Positions 1-11,955 of a DNA stretch of 64,000 bases are shown here, piece by piece. This stretch comes from Chenopodium formosanum (taxonomy: Eukaryota; Streptophyta; Magnoliopsida; Caryophyllales; Amaranthaceae). The notes under the pieces are model-generated. The model was not told the DNA's origin, made no database searches, and was given only the letters and a program-made list of their open reading frames with translations. Made by a program: the position numbers and the translations under genes. Positions within the stretch are counted from its first letter, which is position 1. Every line of letters begins with the position of its first letter. Where the stretch lies: NCBI GenBank assembly GCA_024500155.1, contig CM044856.1:47306303-47370302 (forward strand). The letters run 5' to 3'.

Positions 1-272
1 GAATTTCGGAAGTTTCATTGTTATCGATCAAATTTTGAATAGCTTCTTTGAGTTTCCAGTGTTGTGACCCTTTCCTTGGTGATATTTGTAGTGCTTATTG
101 GGGTCCCACTTGGGTGGCCTGGCTTTTGGAACTGGATCTTTGATAGGCCATATGGGCATGACTAGTCTTTGTGATGTAGCTTCTCAAAAGTTGTTTCATA
201 ACTCATACCAAGTGGAGTGAACACCCTTTTTGATCTTTGGATTCGTGATTTAGAGGCGTTCGTAGCATGCAC

Positions 273-1031
273 TTAATTAATGGGAGAGGAAGAAGAAGGA
301 TGGTCGTTCTTCTTTCCTCTCGCACTATTATCTTTCAGAAGGTCATCTTCAATGTCAATGCCTATATTATAGACAGCCTTGAAAGTATTCAAGTTGTGTT
401 GGTACTTTAAGTTCTTTGAATACTTCCCTTGGAGATTCTTGATAAACATCCTCACAGATTCTTTTTCGGTAGGAGCCTTGACCATATTGGCGAAAGTTTC
501 CCTCCATTTATTGAAGAAAGACGTGAACCCTTTGTTTTCTTTTTGTTTTAACATCTCGAGTTGTCTATGGTCTGTTTCGTCTTGGATGTTGCACTTATAT
601 CTATCTATGAAAGTGTTTGCTATGGACTCCCAAGAAGAGATTTTTTCTTTCTCGAGAGAAAAGAACCATTGCTGGCAAACGGTCTCGAGAGATAGTGGGA
701 ACAAAGAAGGGAAAACCTTCTTATCGATACCCTTAATGTTCATTATAGTTTCGAAAGCTCTTAGATGGAAGTAAGGGTTATCTGTTGCCTTGAATTTAGG
801 GATGTTAGTGGCATTGAACTTATGCGGAAGAAGTTCCTTGTACAGCGAGAACCCTTGTGAACTCATGCCCTGAAATTTATAGTCACTAGATAGCTTTCTA
901 AAACTTTCTTGCATGAGGTTCATTTGTTGTTGCTTCACAGGGTCATCAATTTTGAGGGTTAAATCCTTTAACACCTCAGTCACGTCATTCAATTGATTCC
1001 TAAGTTCACTGACCTCTTCTTGACTTGCCAT
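273..1031 (-). pseudogene. gag polyprotein fragment of the family A retrotransposon
   Basis: An open frame of 252 codons beginning at an ATG, MASQEEVSEL. The N-terminal 50 residues are coiled-coil-like. Residues about 75-205 look like a plant Retrotrans_gag capsid domain: a PKFKATDNPYFHLRAF segment, then a C/W-rich LETVCQQWFFSL and SWESIANTFIDRY. The frame stops at 273. A zinc-knuckle-like remnant continues in another frame further left (about 150-60, with HYKYHQGKGHNTGNS), where the expected cysteines are Tyr, Asn or Ser. The gag is therefore frameshifted and has probably lost its nucleic-acid-binding knuckle. The family role is assembly of the virus-like particle that packages the element RNA. 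It lies 1.7 kb downstream of its LTR, as expected for this lineage. Confidence 0.8.
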
Positions 1032-2699
1032 TATCTTTTTAGCCTTCCTCTTTTGACGAATTGGTTTATCGAAAAATGAAACTTGAATAAAGAGGTTGTC
1101 CTTGATTAATCGTCCTTCTCTCCTCGACCAAGTACTGTGGAAAAGGAATTTGGGGATATTTATTGTTAATTATTTGACTCGAACTCTATTCAACATGCAA
1201 TGGATGGAGGAAGTGAAGAAATATTGAAATAGAATGTGAAGAAAAATGATGTAGATGGAGGGATATGAAAAATTAGGAATAGAATGTACCCCTAACTCAA
1301 AGGACGGAAAAAACCGACTTATGCATGAACCTAAGACATGGTCATGGTGATATGTACTCAAAGTGCGTGCTAAGACTAGTGAGTGTAGGTGACATGTTAA
1401 GACTCGTGTCATGACCATGTGGCTAGACTATGTGACTAGACTCAATTAATGACTTAACAAAGTGTTATTGACAGCGAAAATTAACAGAATTAATTAGCAA
1501 ACTGGTTAATTAGACACTAGGTGATGACTCGACCAATAATCCGAATTGTCGGCAAAACGACAGGATTGGCGTCGTACTGTGTAGTGTAGCGCCAGGCGAT
1601 AGAGTTGTCGCCAGGCGCTACACTCCATAGAGTGGCGCTACACTCCAGACTTTGGCGCCATTACCGGAGCTTCAATCTGAGACTATTTTCGGTATTATTA
1701 ATCAACAGGGGTATGCCTAAAGTCGTACTAGGTCAATTCTGATTGAAAAAAAATTAGACTTTATTGACTTAAATAAATTAATCAATTAATTAATTAGGAA
1801 AAGTTCTTTAAGTCATTAATTTATTAAATCTCAACACAAGTCAAACAAACGGTTAAGAAATCATAGTATGTGCACAACAAATAATGCACAATTAGTCAAG
1901 TAGGCACAATATGATGCAATGAGTTTGCAACCTAACCATGGCTCTAGTTCTCTAAAGTTCGGGATATGGTTTAGTCAATAGAGGGTCCATGGTTAATTGT
2001 CCGAATGCACCGCATGGAAGCCTAACCGTGAAGGGTTGGCGCGAGTGGATGGGACACCGCGAGTTTTAGAAAAACTCGCTTCCATGATTTGGTGAATTCA
2101 ACATTCTCGGATGTACCCTTTGTTGCTCAGAGAGTTCAATCAGTTAGATGGAGCATGAATTCCCAGAGGGTTATGTCCATATGTAGAACACATATGGGTT
2201 TCAGAAAAGTGAGAAAAAATTCAATCAGGAAGTAGGATTGAGCAAACAATGCGAAAAATTGGTCGAAATTAGAACGCATATTTCTGGCTCGGTATTGGAA
2301 GAATTTGGCGCCAGCAAACAGAGGTTGGCGCCAGGATTTAGCTGTAGCGTCTGGCAACATGGCTGTCGTCTGGCGCTACGGTCAAATATCTGGCCCCAGC
2401 TTCTGTTCGCTGACGTTAATTCCTACATGCCTCAGCAGCTTTCTGTGCTTGATAAAATTTTCCAGTTTCGTGCAGTGTTATTTCGGTCCTAGTTGTGAAA
2501 GATATTTCTCAAATTTCCTACGTGTAAAATCCTATGTTTTTAACTCATTACGGATGGTCTTTCCAATAAGATATTTTTTATGCATATGACAATAATGTTA
2601 ATCAAAATTACGCACATGAAATACTTAGAACGTTTTGAGTCTCATCCACTCATTCTAAATCATTGTCGAAACAAATTCAGGAATTAAAATAGAAATCCT
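1032..2699 (-). other. Leader of the family A element, between primer site and gag
   Basis: No convincing coding sequence. Two GC-rich islands stand out in AT-rich DNA, at about 1545-1670 and 2300-2400. They are built of GGCGCTA, GGCGCCA and TGTCGCCAGG words that also occur in the LTRs of the family. TTTGGCGC occurs at 1651-1658 and 2304-2311. Confidence 0.6.
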
Positions 2700-2716
2700 C
2701 CCCAGTGGAGTCGCCA
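2700..2716 (-). other. Primer binding site of family A element
   Basis: On the minus strand the sequence is TGGCGACTCCACTGGGG, six bases after the LTR end. It would pair with a tRNA 3' end reading CCCCAGTGGAGTCGCCA, which I recall as the tRNA-Arg type used by Ogre-like elements; the tRNA identity is from memory. Confidence 0.75.
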
Positions 2717-2722
2717 AAAAAC

Positions 2723-4581
2723 TGTAGGGAATTTTTCAAGTTTTAATTCCCTAGCTTGAACCCCACTGTGATCATACGCTAAAGTACGGTGGCGTCCAAA
2801 GAGAAACAAGATAGAGCAAAAGAGTCGCCAACAAGTTTTTTAGGAACTTGTAAACCGTTCACAGGGTGAAGGTTACACCCCTTAACGATCCAAGAGATCG
2901 TCAGCTCCATAAGGTCTTGAACCAAATAGGGTTCGGGGATGAAGGTACAAATCCAACCTAAAAGATATTGAACCTGCCCTAGTAATAGGCCTCTACTTTA
3001 TTCTGATCGTATTCATGTGCGCTTTCTGATTAACATACAAGCAATAGGATTAACCCTAAACCTGTTTATCTATGTTGGTTGAATATAATGCACAAACAAA
3101 CTATTATTGGCGATCACTTGAATTATAATCATATTAATCCTAAACAAGATTATTAATTATCTTATTAAGCATGATTACAAGTACCAATTCCCTTTAAACA
3201 TGCATAAAAGGTGAGATTAAGCAATAACAATAAAAATATATCAAGCAACATAATAACAATAAAAACAATTATAAAAATCATATTAATTATAAAACTAATC
3301 ATAATAATAATTATAATCAATAATCATGTTAAAGCATAATAATAGCAAGATCCTAGGCATGATACTAACAAGATTATTAACAAACCCTAGCATGTCACTA
3401 AGCATAAAAATCAAAGCTTTAACCCTAACATGATACTAACAATCATAAATATTAGGAAGAACATAAAAGGCATCATACTTTTAATCATACTTGATATTAA
3501 AGTTACCCTAGACATGATACTAGAAATCAAAATAACAACCTAAGCATGAACACTATATCATAATATCAATTAAACCATTAAAGTACTTACTTTGATGTCT
3601 CGTACCTCTTTCTAATAACAAAATACACGCGTTAGTAACTTCAAGGAAAATAATGATTAAAACAGTTAAATTAAATAATTGAAAGAGAGATTTGGGACCA
3701 AACCCTCAGAAATTAAACCTTTCACGTCTAGGGGAAAGTCAACTTCGAACTTGGCTAGGTGTATCTAGATCTAATGAATGCAGAATTTTTGATATTTGAG
3801 AAAAGGCTAGTTTAGAAAAAGAGAGAGAGTAATCAAGAGAATCTTGATGAGAGTTGGTAGATTGGTTGTTGATGAATGAAAATTAGTTAATGAAAACGGA
3901 GTTTTTACGACGTTATTTATAAAGAAAATCAGCCAAAAAGATAAAATATCAAAAACAGAGTTCTGACGCAAATAAAAATCGATTAGCGCCAATGCTGGCT
4001 ATTGGCGTCAGGAGCCAATGCTAGCGCTAGGCGCTACAGCTGGTATTTGGCGCTGATTCACAAAATCACGCGTTTTCTTAAAATCAGATAAAAATTGCCG
4101 TACAGGAGGACAAAATCGTATTTCCCTCAAAAAATGTTCTTTGATTTGAATTAAAACTCTAAAAAAAAAAGTCAACAAAAGTCAATTTATCAATGCTAAT
4201 TGAATTGCATTAGGAATGATAAATCGATATTAGTCCCTCCTCTAGATCATTGGGCCGCATATAAGGCTCAAACCGCTCCCAGTTCAGTAAATTGGCCATA
4301 ACTTCCTCAATATTCATTGGAATTGGGCTTATAATGTATCGTTGGAAAAGTCTTTTCAAGCCCCATCCAACTACACTACTATTGGACCCATATCATGGAC
4401 CAACCAAACTGGATTGGCTGTTTTCTCAAAATAAGTTTTCAAAAACAGAGAGAAGAGAAAAGATATTAAAACTATCCGCAACACTAAACTTTCCACATTT
4501 TCACATCATTCGATTATGATTCGACGCGAAAGGTACTCAGCACCGGGTTTAGTTTTGGGGAGACACAAATAGGTGTCTACA
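2723..4581 (-). repeat. 5' LTR of family A retrotransposon (1859 bp)
   Basis: In element orientation it starts TGTAGACACC (4581 side) and ends CCCTACA (2723 side). It aligns by eye over its length with three other copies in the window. A TATA-like TTTATAAATAA lies at about 3912-3922 (minus strand). A GC-rich GGCGC cluster at 3984-4055 lies just upstream of it. The R/U5 part contains the conserved block with GACTCTTTTGCTC near the 3' end. Confidence 0.9.
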
Positions 4582-4900
4582 ATTTTGACTTTCATAAATA
4601 ATCTCAAAATTCATCTCCTTCTTAAAGAAAGTCTTCTTAAGGTCGGGAGACATAGTGGCCAACATGATGCATTTGACATCCCGATTAGCAGTTTGCCATC
4701 GATTTAGGGCAGCCTGAGTCACTTCCTCATTAGGAGTCTCGGGAATTTCCTCATCAAGGACATATTCCTTTTTCTCTTGCATGAGAACTATACGCAAGTT
4801 TCTTTCTAATCAAGAAAATTTGGCCTACTCAATTTCTCCTTGTCGAGAATTGAGCGTAACGAAAATTGGTTGTTTGAGTTATTCGCAGAAAAGTTTCTAC
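4582..4900 (-). pseudogene. Copia gag N-terminal fragment, frameshifted and cut by the family A LTR
   Basis: The minus strand codes for ILDKEKLSRPNFLD, then, after a one-base loss at about 4816, continues in another frame as RNLRIVLMQEKKEYVLDEE and on to ANRDVKCIMLATMSPDLKK. This is the start of the capsid-like gag of many plant Ty1/copia elements (the NFLDW...LRIVL...EKKEYVL motif, UBN2-type gag). The tryptophan expected after NFLD is destroyed by the frameshift. The copia sequence ends abruptly at 4582 where TGTAGACACC of the family A LTR begins, so the apparent last 11 codons of the 249-base ORF belong to the LTR. Confidence 0.75.
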
Positions 4901-5943
4901 AATTGAAAGAATTTGAAATGAAAAATTATTCATAATACTAAATAAGATTTAATTTTAAAGAATTCATGCAAATTTCAAACTTATTCAAAAATGTCTTATT
5001 CACATGATAAATTATCTCTGTTTAGTGAGAATAAGGTGATTCCAAGATCCAAAGAATCAATGAGTGATTAAGCATGTTTTTTCTTTTCTTAACATTTATT
5101 ACTCTAAGGTAAGAAACTCTTTGCTAATGGCTCTAACTCTCTAAGCCACTCTTGGTTTGATAAATCATCGCATCTAATGCTCTCGTGACAACTTATCTCT
5201 ATTGCCACGACATGTAAGGACTCCTTACTCATATCATTGAGTCTAACCAAAATCAACATGTATGTGATGTTCTTCTTCGGCAAACCCATCTACATACCTT
5301 ACATTCCTAGGGATATAGTGATGACTAGTTTTGGAATATCCCACCAATAAGCACATTAGTTCGGTAAGTGTTATTTTAGAATGGCAAGTTTTACTCAATA
5401 TTTTAAGGACCTAGGGTTTCTATGTTGGTTGATTTAAGTGAACTTAATTAATCATCGCAACATTTCAAAATCCTAAACATGCATCTAACATATCATTCAT
5501 ATATATAAGCATAAATATATATCAAAAATATAAGTAAAAGATGCATTTGGAAACTAGCATGACCCCTTGAGTCTTCAAGGGTCTTTTCTTGAAACTTCAT
5601 GGCTTCGTCTTCCAAGAAACTCCGTCTTCAAGAAATAACCAAAATTATGCAACTACTAGTATCTACAATTAGGACTAATCTAGATATTAAGATACAAAAA
5701 TACGCAACAGTTCATAGACCGTGTTTAGATTTATAAAAATACATGACGGAATGCAGTCCGTATTTTCTATCCTAATCAAGTACCACTAGTTGCCATTTCA
5801 TAAAACCTGTGAAAGAATATTCATTCCAATCATCCATTCACTAATTGTGAATGGCCCATGCATTTTACAACAAAAAACAAGTAACAATGCATCAACACGC
5901 ATAAACTAGTAACTAAATTAGGTGGTTAATCTGATTAACGCGC
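4901..5943 (-). other. Probable copia leader; no gene seen
   Basis: AT-rich sequence between the gag fragment and the solo LTR. Short ORFs (for example on the minus strand at 5104-5289) show no recognisable motif. It is interpreted as the family B leader because it continues on the other side of the LTR insertion at 8124. Confidence 0.4.
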
Positions 5944-8123
5944 TATAGGGAATATTTCAAGCCATCCCACACTTGAGCCCCACTGTGATCATACACTTAA
6001 GCATGGTGGCATCCAAAGGGAAGGAAGCTAGAGCAAAAGAGTTGCCAACAAGTTTTAGGAACTTGTAAAGCGTTAGGGGTGAAGGTTACACCCATTAACG
6101 ATCAAGGAGATCGTTAACTCCAATAGGTCTGGAACCAAGACTGGAAGTTCGGGGATGAAGGTACAAATCCAACCTAAAAGAGATTGAACCTTGCCTAATA
6201 ATAGGCCTCTACTTTATTCTTCTTGTATTCATGTGCGCTTTCTGACTAACATACAATCAATAGGTTAACCCTAAACATGTTTGATCTATGTTAGTTGAAT
6301 ATTAATGCACAAATAAAGCTATCATTGGCAATCACTTGAATTATAATCAAATTAGCCTAGACAAGATTATTAATTATCTTATTAAGTGTGATTACAAGTA
6401 CAAATTCCCATTAAACATGCATAAAGGTGTGATCAATCAATAACAATAAATAATATCAAGCAACATAATAATCACAATAATAATCATAAAAATATTAATC
6501 ATGTCAAAGTATAATATTAATAGCAAGTTCCTAGGCATGATACTAACAAGATTAATAACAAACCCTAGCATGTCACTAAACAATAAAAATCAAAGCTTTA
6601 ACCCTAACATGATACTAAAATGATATTAGGAAAGAAATAGGAAGCATCATAATAATCATAATTGATATTAGAAACTTAATTATTACTCTAAACATGATAC
6701 TAGGAAGCAACAAAACATCCTAACATGATACTAGGAATCAACAAAATAATCTAAGCATGATTTCTATATCAAAAGATCAATAAAGCAATTAAATTACTTA
6801 CTTCAATGCCTTGTACCTCTTTATAATAACAAAACACACACGTTAGTAACTTCAAGGAAAATAATAAAACAATACAATTAAATTAAATAATTAAAATAGA
6901 GATTAGGGACCAAACCCTCAGAAATTATCAACCTTTCACGTCTAGGGCGAAGGCAACTTCGAACTTGGCTAGGTGTGTCTAGAACTAATGTATGAGGAAT
7001 TTTGCAAAAGGGAAGGTTTAGAAAAAGAATAAAGAGAGAAAAAGATTCTAGCTTTTAGAGAGAGAAAGAGAGAGATGATTATTGTTAGTGTAGATGATTT
7101 CAAAACAGGGAGATATGACCCCTATTTATAGAAAAAAATAGCACGGAAATCGAAAGAAAAGAGTTTGAGTCCTATTCAGAATAAAATACCTCCTTTCGCC
7201 AACGACAGGAGCAAAGCCAGACGACAAGCTCGTCACCAGGCGACAGACCTGTCGTTTGGCGCTACGATAGCTTTTTTGTGAATTTTGTTTTTATCATATC
7301 TTTTGATCCAAAAGTTCAAATAAGGAAAATAATATGTCGTTGGAAAGATCTTGAAGTCTAATTTAAACCCAATTAGAATCAGATTAAAATCTTTCGTAGA
7401 TAAAAATATATGGCCGAAATAGTGGAAGGGTGTCAGTTTTTTATAGAGTTTCGTATTTCATTCATATCTTTTTCGTTATAGCTCGGAATTAATATTATAA
7501 TATATCATTGGAAAGATAATTTCAATATCTAACCAACCATATAAGATTTGGATAAATATTATGAGGCACAAAAACAATATCTAACTGTCTTTGAACATCT
7601 TTAAATTCAAAATGAATTAGGATTTTAAAAAAGAAAAGTTTTATTCAATTTCAAATTCATTGATTTTATCTTTTCAAATAGGATCATTAAGATCTTTTAA
7701 AAACTCATTGAATCTTCTAATAAATCCTAATTAGTTTAGGAATAGGATTAAACCTTTGGACCCTCCACATGATCATTGATCCGTAAATAAAATCCGTTTT
7801 GAGCCCAGTTTAGTACTTTGGCCATAACTTCCTCATTATTCATTGGAATTGGGCTTATAATATATCATTGGAAAGGTTTTTTCAAGCCCAATCCAAATAC
7901 ACTTTTATTAGACCCATATCATGGACCAAACTAAACTGTAATGCACGTTTTTAATAAATAGGGTAAGAAAACAAATATTTTCATAAACAGAAAGAAAAGA
8001 TAATTTAATAAAAACATCCTCATCACTAGACTTTTCACACTTTCTCTTTGTTCGATAATCAAATGACATGAAAGGTATTCATCACTGGGTTTGGTTTTGG
8101 GGAGACACATTTGGGTGTCTACA
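5944..8123 (-). mobile_element. Solo LTR of family A with 5-bp target duplication CGCGC
   Basis: It spans 2180 bp and is flanked by CGCGC at 5939-5943 and 8124-8128. In element orientation it starts TGTAGACACC and ends CCCTATA, so its terminal CA has mutated to TA. There is no internal element sequence on either side, so it is a solo LTR left by recombination between two LTRs. A TATAAATAGG box lies on the minus strand at about 7121-7130. TTTGGCGC is at 7255-7262, inside a GC-rich cluster at 7197-7265. Confidence 0.92.
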
Positions 8124-8128
8124 CGCGC

Positions 8129-9571
8129 CTAATTAAAACTAGTCAAAGTTGTTAACCGATTATGACATTAAGCGCAACTAAAATTAGCTCAAATAAATAA
8201 TGAAGCTCCCTAAATTCCGCATCCAACTTAATTACTCCGATTAATCAAATCGGTAAACCCAAATTTTGCCAAACTAATATTTGCAAGTTTCACTCAAAAC
8301 CGAGGCTTGGCCTCCAAAATTAATTAAATTAAATAAACAAAAATAAAACAATTAAATCGCCAAAAATCGCAAAATCGCAAAGCCAACCGCACGCAAGTGG
8401 CATGCACACCTAGAATAGCTAGATGTGTGCTATTACTAGCCACGGTGTGGCAATACAATATAGTATGTAAGCTCGCACTACACCAACGCAACACTACTGG
8501 GTGCTCCTAAGGGCAGCCTAGCAGCGTTTAATGCGGGCTGCAAGGTGCGAGGCAGCACGCACTTGGCTGCTAGCCCTTCGCCACGTACCTAGCGCACAAT
8601 AGCTCTTGCATGCACCGAGCACCGCACGCACCGAGCACCTAATCCGATCTCTTGGAAGCAACATGAAGGCTCCGTGCACAGCCCAGCTGGCCGAGGGTAA
8701 CTCGTGGCCTTTTACCTCGGTTTGCGTGCTTGTTCCTCGAGATTATTCCCCTGTTTTTTTTTGTGACATTTATGATCAATATTTTGAGCAAACAAAATGA
8801 AATTTTAAACAATTCCAACTAAATAAAATTCATTTAAGTGCACAAACCAAATTAATTCTAAGAAATATTCTTTTAATAAAATTTGGTTCAACTTTATGCT
8901 ACATAATGAAGGGCTATTCTCACTATTAATTTAACCAACATAAATTAATCATGAGATTTTACAAAATTTAAAGGGAGTTGGAATAATGAACATAAATATT
9001 CAATGAAAAATTCCAACTTTAACTTGTGAAACTTTTAAAAATCATCTTCCAATATGAAGATTAATTAAATTTCAATCACAAGTTGAAACTTTATGGCTTT
9101 AATCAACTTAATAAATGATTAAATCAAGAAGGTTCGTTAAACAATCATGGAATTTAGTAACACAAAGTTCCAACCAACTAAAAAAACTAAAGGTTAGATC
9201 TTTAGTACTTCAGAGCCTCAATACACAAACGTACTTTTCACACTTAAAGCAATTTATTTGGAATTCTGCGAAAAATTGAGCCAACCATTAAGCACCAAGT
9301 ACTACGTAGTAATCATGCTCAAAAGTGGTCTTAAATTTTAGAAGCTTAAAGGAAATAACCAAACATATAATCACAATTAATATGCCGTTAAGATTCAAGG
9401 TTTAAAGATTGAAAAATTTTCATCAAAGCGAAAAATCCCTCGAAACAGGCATTTCTAGGTAGAATTTGGATTTTTCACAATTCTCAAGGGATATAGTGTT
9501 TCCATAACATCGAATCCACCCAAAATTCACTAGTTTTTGGTGAAATTTGGGTTTAGGAGCAAAAATTCTAA
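8129..9571 (-). other. Copia leader segment with a GC-rich block; no gene seen
   Basis: Mostly AT-rich, with a contrasting GC-rich block at about 8390-8740 full of GCAC, CTAGC and TGC words, similar in style to the block inside the family B LTR. The 64-codon ORF at 8606-8800 falls in this block and has no recognisable domain. Confidence 0.4.
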
Positions 9572-9581
9572 ATAAAACGAG

Positions 9582-11845
9582 ATTATAATTAATAAAGTCA
9601 AGCTATTGTCCCTAAGTCCCTAATGTCTCTCATGTTAAGGATTTTAGGCCAATAGCATGTTGTACTATGATTTATAAGCTTATTTTGAAGATCATTACTA
9701 CTAGACTTGTTGTTGTCATTGGTGATATCATTGATGATTCTCACTCGTGGTTCATTCCAAGGAAGCATATTGGTGATAACATCTTACTTGTAATTGAGCT
9801 TATTAAGGGGTATAATCATAAGTTTATTACCCCTAAATATATTTTCAAAGTGGACATGAAGAAAGCCTATGACTTAGTTGAATGGAGTTTTTTTAAGTCT
9901 ATTCTTCAAGAGTTAGGCTTCCCTCAGATTTTTATTACTTGAATCTGGAAATGCCTAACTTCTGTTTCCTATTCTATTCTCATTAATGGGATTCCAGCTC
10001 CTCCCTTTGAAGCAAAGAAGTGCTTGAGATAAGGTGATCCCATGTCCCCCTTTCTCTTTGCTATAGGTATGGAATACTTGTCCAGATGCCTCTATGAGCT
10101 TAGCTTGAACCTTGACTTCAATTTCCACCCTAGGTATGAAAGCTCTGCCTAACTCAAATGATGTTTGCTGATGATCTGCTCATGTTCTCTAGAGTTGATA
10201 GTGTTTTTGTCAAGCTTCTTTTCCAAGTTATTTCAAAGTTTTTAAAAGCTTCAGGCCTCTCTGCTAATCTTGACAAAAGTGAAGTCTACTTTGGTGGGGG
10301 TCCTACTGAAATTCAGACTAAGCTTATGGGTCTTCTTAGGGACTCCTAGGGATCTAATCCTTTTAAGTATCTTAGGTTTCCCCACTCCTCTAAGAAGCTT
10401 ACTATTGCTCACTATAAGCCCCTTTCTTATGCTAGGATACTTCATTTAGTAAAGAGTGTTCTCTTTGGTATACAAACATATTGGGCTCAAATTTTCATCT
10501 TACCTAAGAAAATTTTAAAGGAGATTGAAGCTAGGTTCAGATGTTTTCTTTGGACTGGCTCCTCTGCTCTAGTAAAAAATCTCCGGTTACCTGGCACAAT
10601 GTTTGTCTCCCTAAGGTCTTTGGTGGCTAGAATTTATTGTCTCTACCTGAGTGGAATAGAGATGTTGTCACAAAACTGCTCTGGGATATTGCTCACAAGG
10701 ATGACAATTTATGGGTGAAATGGGTGCATATCTATTAATTCAAGCATAGAGACTGCTGGACTACTCATATCCTTGTTAAATATTCTTGGTTTTTGAAGAA
10801 AATTTTGAGCTGAAAAAATATAGTGAATGGTTTAGGGGTTGGAGTGGTATCATTTAGGGCAACAAAATGAAAATCAAGAAACTTAATGCTGCTATTAGAC
10901 CGCAAGCTACTAAGGTGCCTTGGAATAGAATTGACTATAATAATCTAGCAACTCCTAAAAGTATCTTCATTTTATGGCTAGCTTTGTTGAATAGGCTAGT
11001 CACTAAGGATAGGTTAAACATTGGCACATCTCTTGTGATACTAAGTACTTTTTATGTTTGAAAAAGAATGAGAGTGTGCATCATTTGTTCTTTGAGTGTG
11101 AGTATTCAGGTAAGGTTTGGAGCAAGATTCTGAGTATTATTTATATATCTGAACATGTTCAGCAGTTTAATGGTGAGATTTATTGGCTTAAGAAAAGCTG
11201 TAGAAAATACAGTCTAAAGAGTAGGGTGTTGCAAGTTGCTTTTATTGAAACTGTATACAGCATTTAGATTTAAAGAAATGCAGTTTTGTTTACTGTGAGC
11301 TATAAGACTGTTGAGGCATCAGTCAGAGATATCATATTTCACACTGCTTGTAGATGCCCTTCTATTAGCAAATACTTGATTATGTAATTTTGTTTGTTTG
11401 TTTTTTTGGTTTAGATCAAATTCTTTTTCCCTATAGTTCCCAATTGCACTGTTTCTAGCAGTTTCTGATTCTGGTGGTTTTGTCTGGTCCTGTTGGCTTT
11501 GCCTCAACTGAGTCCAGTTTTTTGCTTTGGTTTTTGGTGTTCAATTTCTCTGTTGTCTAGTCCTTTTGGAGTGTCTTTCCTACAGTTGAGTCTAGGGGGG
11601 CTTCTTGGTTTTGTTGTTTTCCTGTTCCTTCTTTTTAGCACCTTTCCTAGAAGGTAGTTGAAGTTAGGGACATGAATCTTTCCTTTCCTATGGTCAACCC
11701 TTCCTAGATAGTGGCATTATAGGAATTGGAACTGTTAGGGGTTTGGTTTCCTGGTTGCAGGCTTGTATAGTTAGGTGTACAGCTTAGCTTTTGTAAGTTG
11801 TATTCTTGTTCTCCTTTTGGTATGAAAATTTTAATTTACCAAAAA
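9582..11845 (+). mobile_element. 5'-truncated L1-type LINE with probable 10-bp target duplication
   Basis: It starts in the reverse transcriptase domain and ends with the plant-L1 style tail TTTTAATTTACCAAAAAA. ATAAAACGAG (9572-9581) and ATAAATCGAG (11846-11855) flank it, matching at 9 of 10 positions, as expected of a target-primed insertion that has aged. The flanking DNA on both sides belongs to the minus-strand copia leader. The 5' limit is inferred from the duplication. Confidence 0.75.
9620..11270 (+). pseudogene. LINE reverse transcriptase and zf-RVT remnant
   Basis: In several frames one reads, in order: DFRPIACCTMIYKL and FIPRKHIGDNILL (9640-9800); VDMKKAYDLVEW, which carries the first catalytic Asp (about 9850-9885); a GDPMSPFLFAIGMEYL block preceded by a stop where Gln is expected (about 10030-10090); MFADDLLMF, the FADD box (10158-10190); the thumb-like segment; and a C-terminal zf-RVT region with PKSIFILWLALLNRLVTKDRL and HHLFFECEYSGKVW (10950-11125). 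Many stops and frameshifts break it, so it cannot make active enzyme. In intact relatives this ORF2 product copies the element RNA at a nicked target. Confidence 0.85.
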
Positions 11846-11941
11846 ATAAATCGAGCTACTAATCTAATTAGTAGCCATTACTAGAAATTAAAGCCATTTT
11901 AAACATCCGGAAAATATTAGTAACAAAAAATAAATGAGCAA

Positions 11942-11953
11942 GGCTTTGATACC
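11942..11953 (-). other. Primer binding site of family B element
   Basis: Minus-strand GGTATCAAAGCC, two bases after the LTR end, matches the initiator-Met-tRNA-type site (TGGTATCAGAGCC) at all but about one position, as in most plant copia elements. Confidence 0.7.
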
Positions 11954-11955
11954 GC

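Larger units (their letters stand above)
1..4581 (-). mobile_element. Ogre/Tat-like Ty3 LTR retrotransposon (family A), 5' half, cut by the window edge
   Basis: Read on the minus strand the order is 5' LTR (4581 to 2723), a 6-base gap, a primer binding site, a leader of about 1.7 kb, then gag (1031 to 273), with the rest beyond the left edge. The LTR is the same family as the solo LTRs at 5944-8123, 13818-16008 and 54800-56792, all starting TGTAGACACC and ending CCCTACA or a close variant. The element sits inside a copia gag sequence (see 4582-4900). The 5 bases beyond the LTR are ATTTT (4582-4586); the matching duplication would be outside the window. The Ogre/Tat lineage is inferred from the tRNA-Arg-type primer site, the long LTR and the gag type; no pol is visible to confirm it. 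Confidence 0.8.

Noticed and set aside
379..774. 131-codon plus-strand ORF
   Set aside because: Antisense shadow of the family A gag, which has the recognisable domain.
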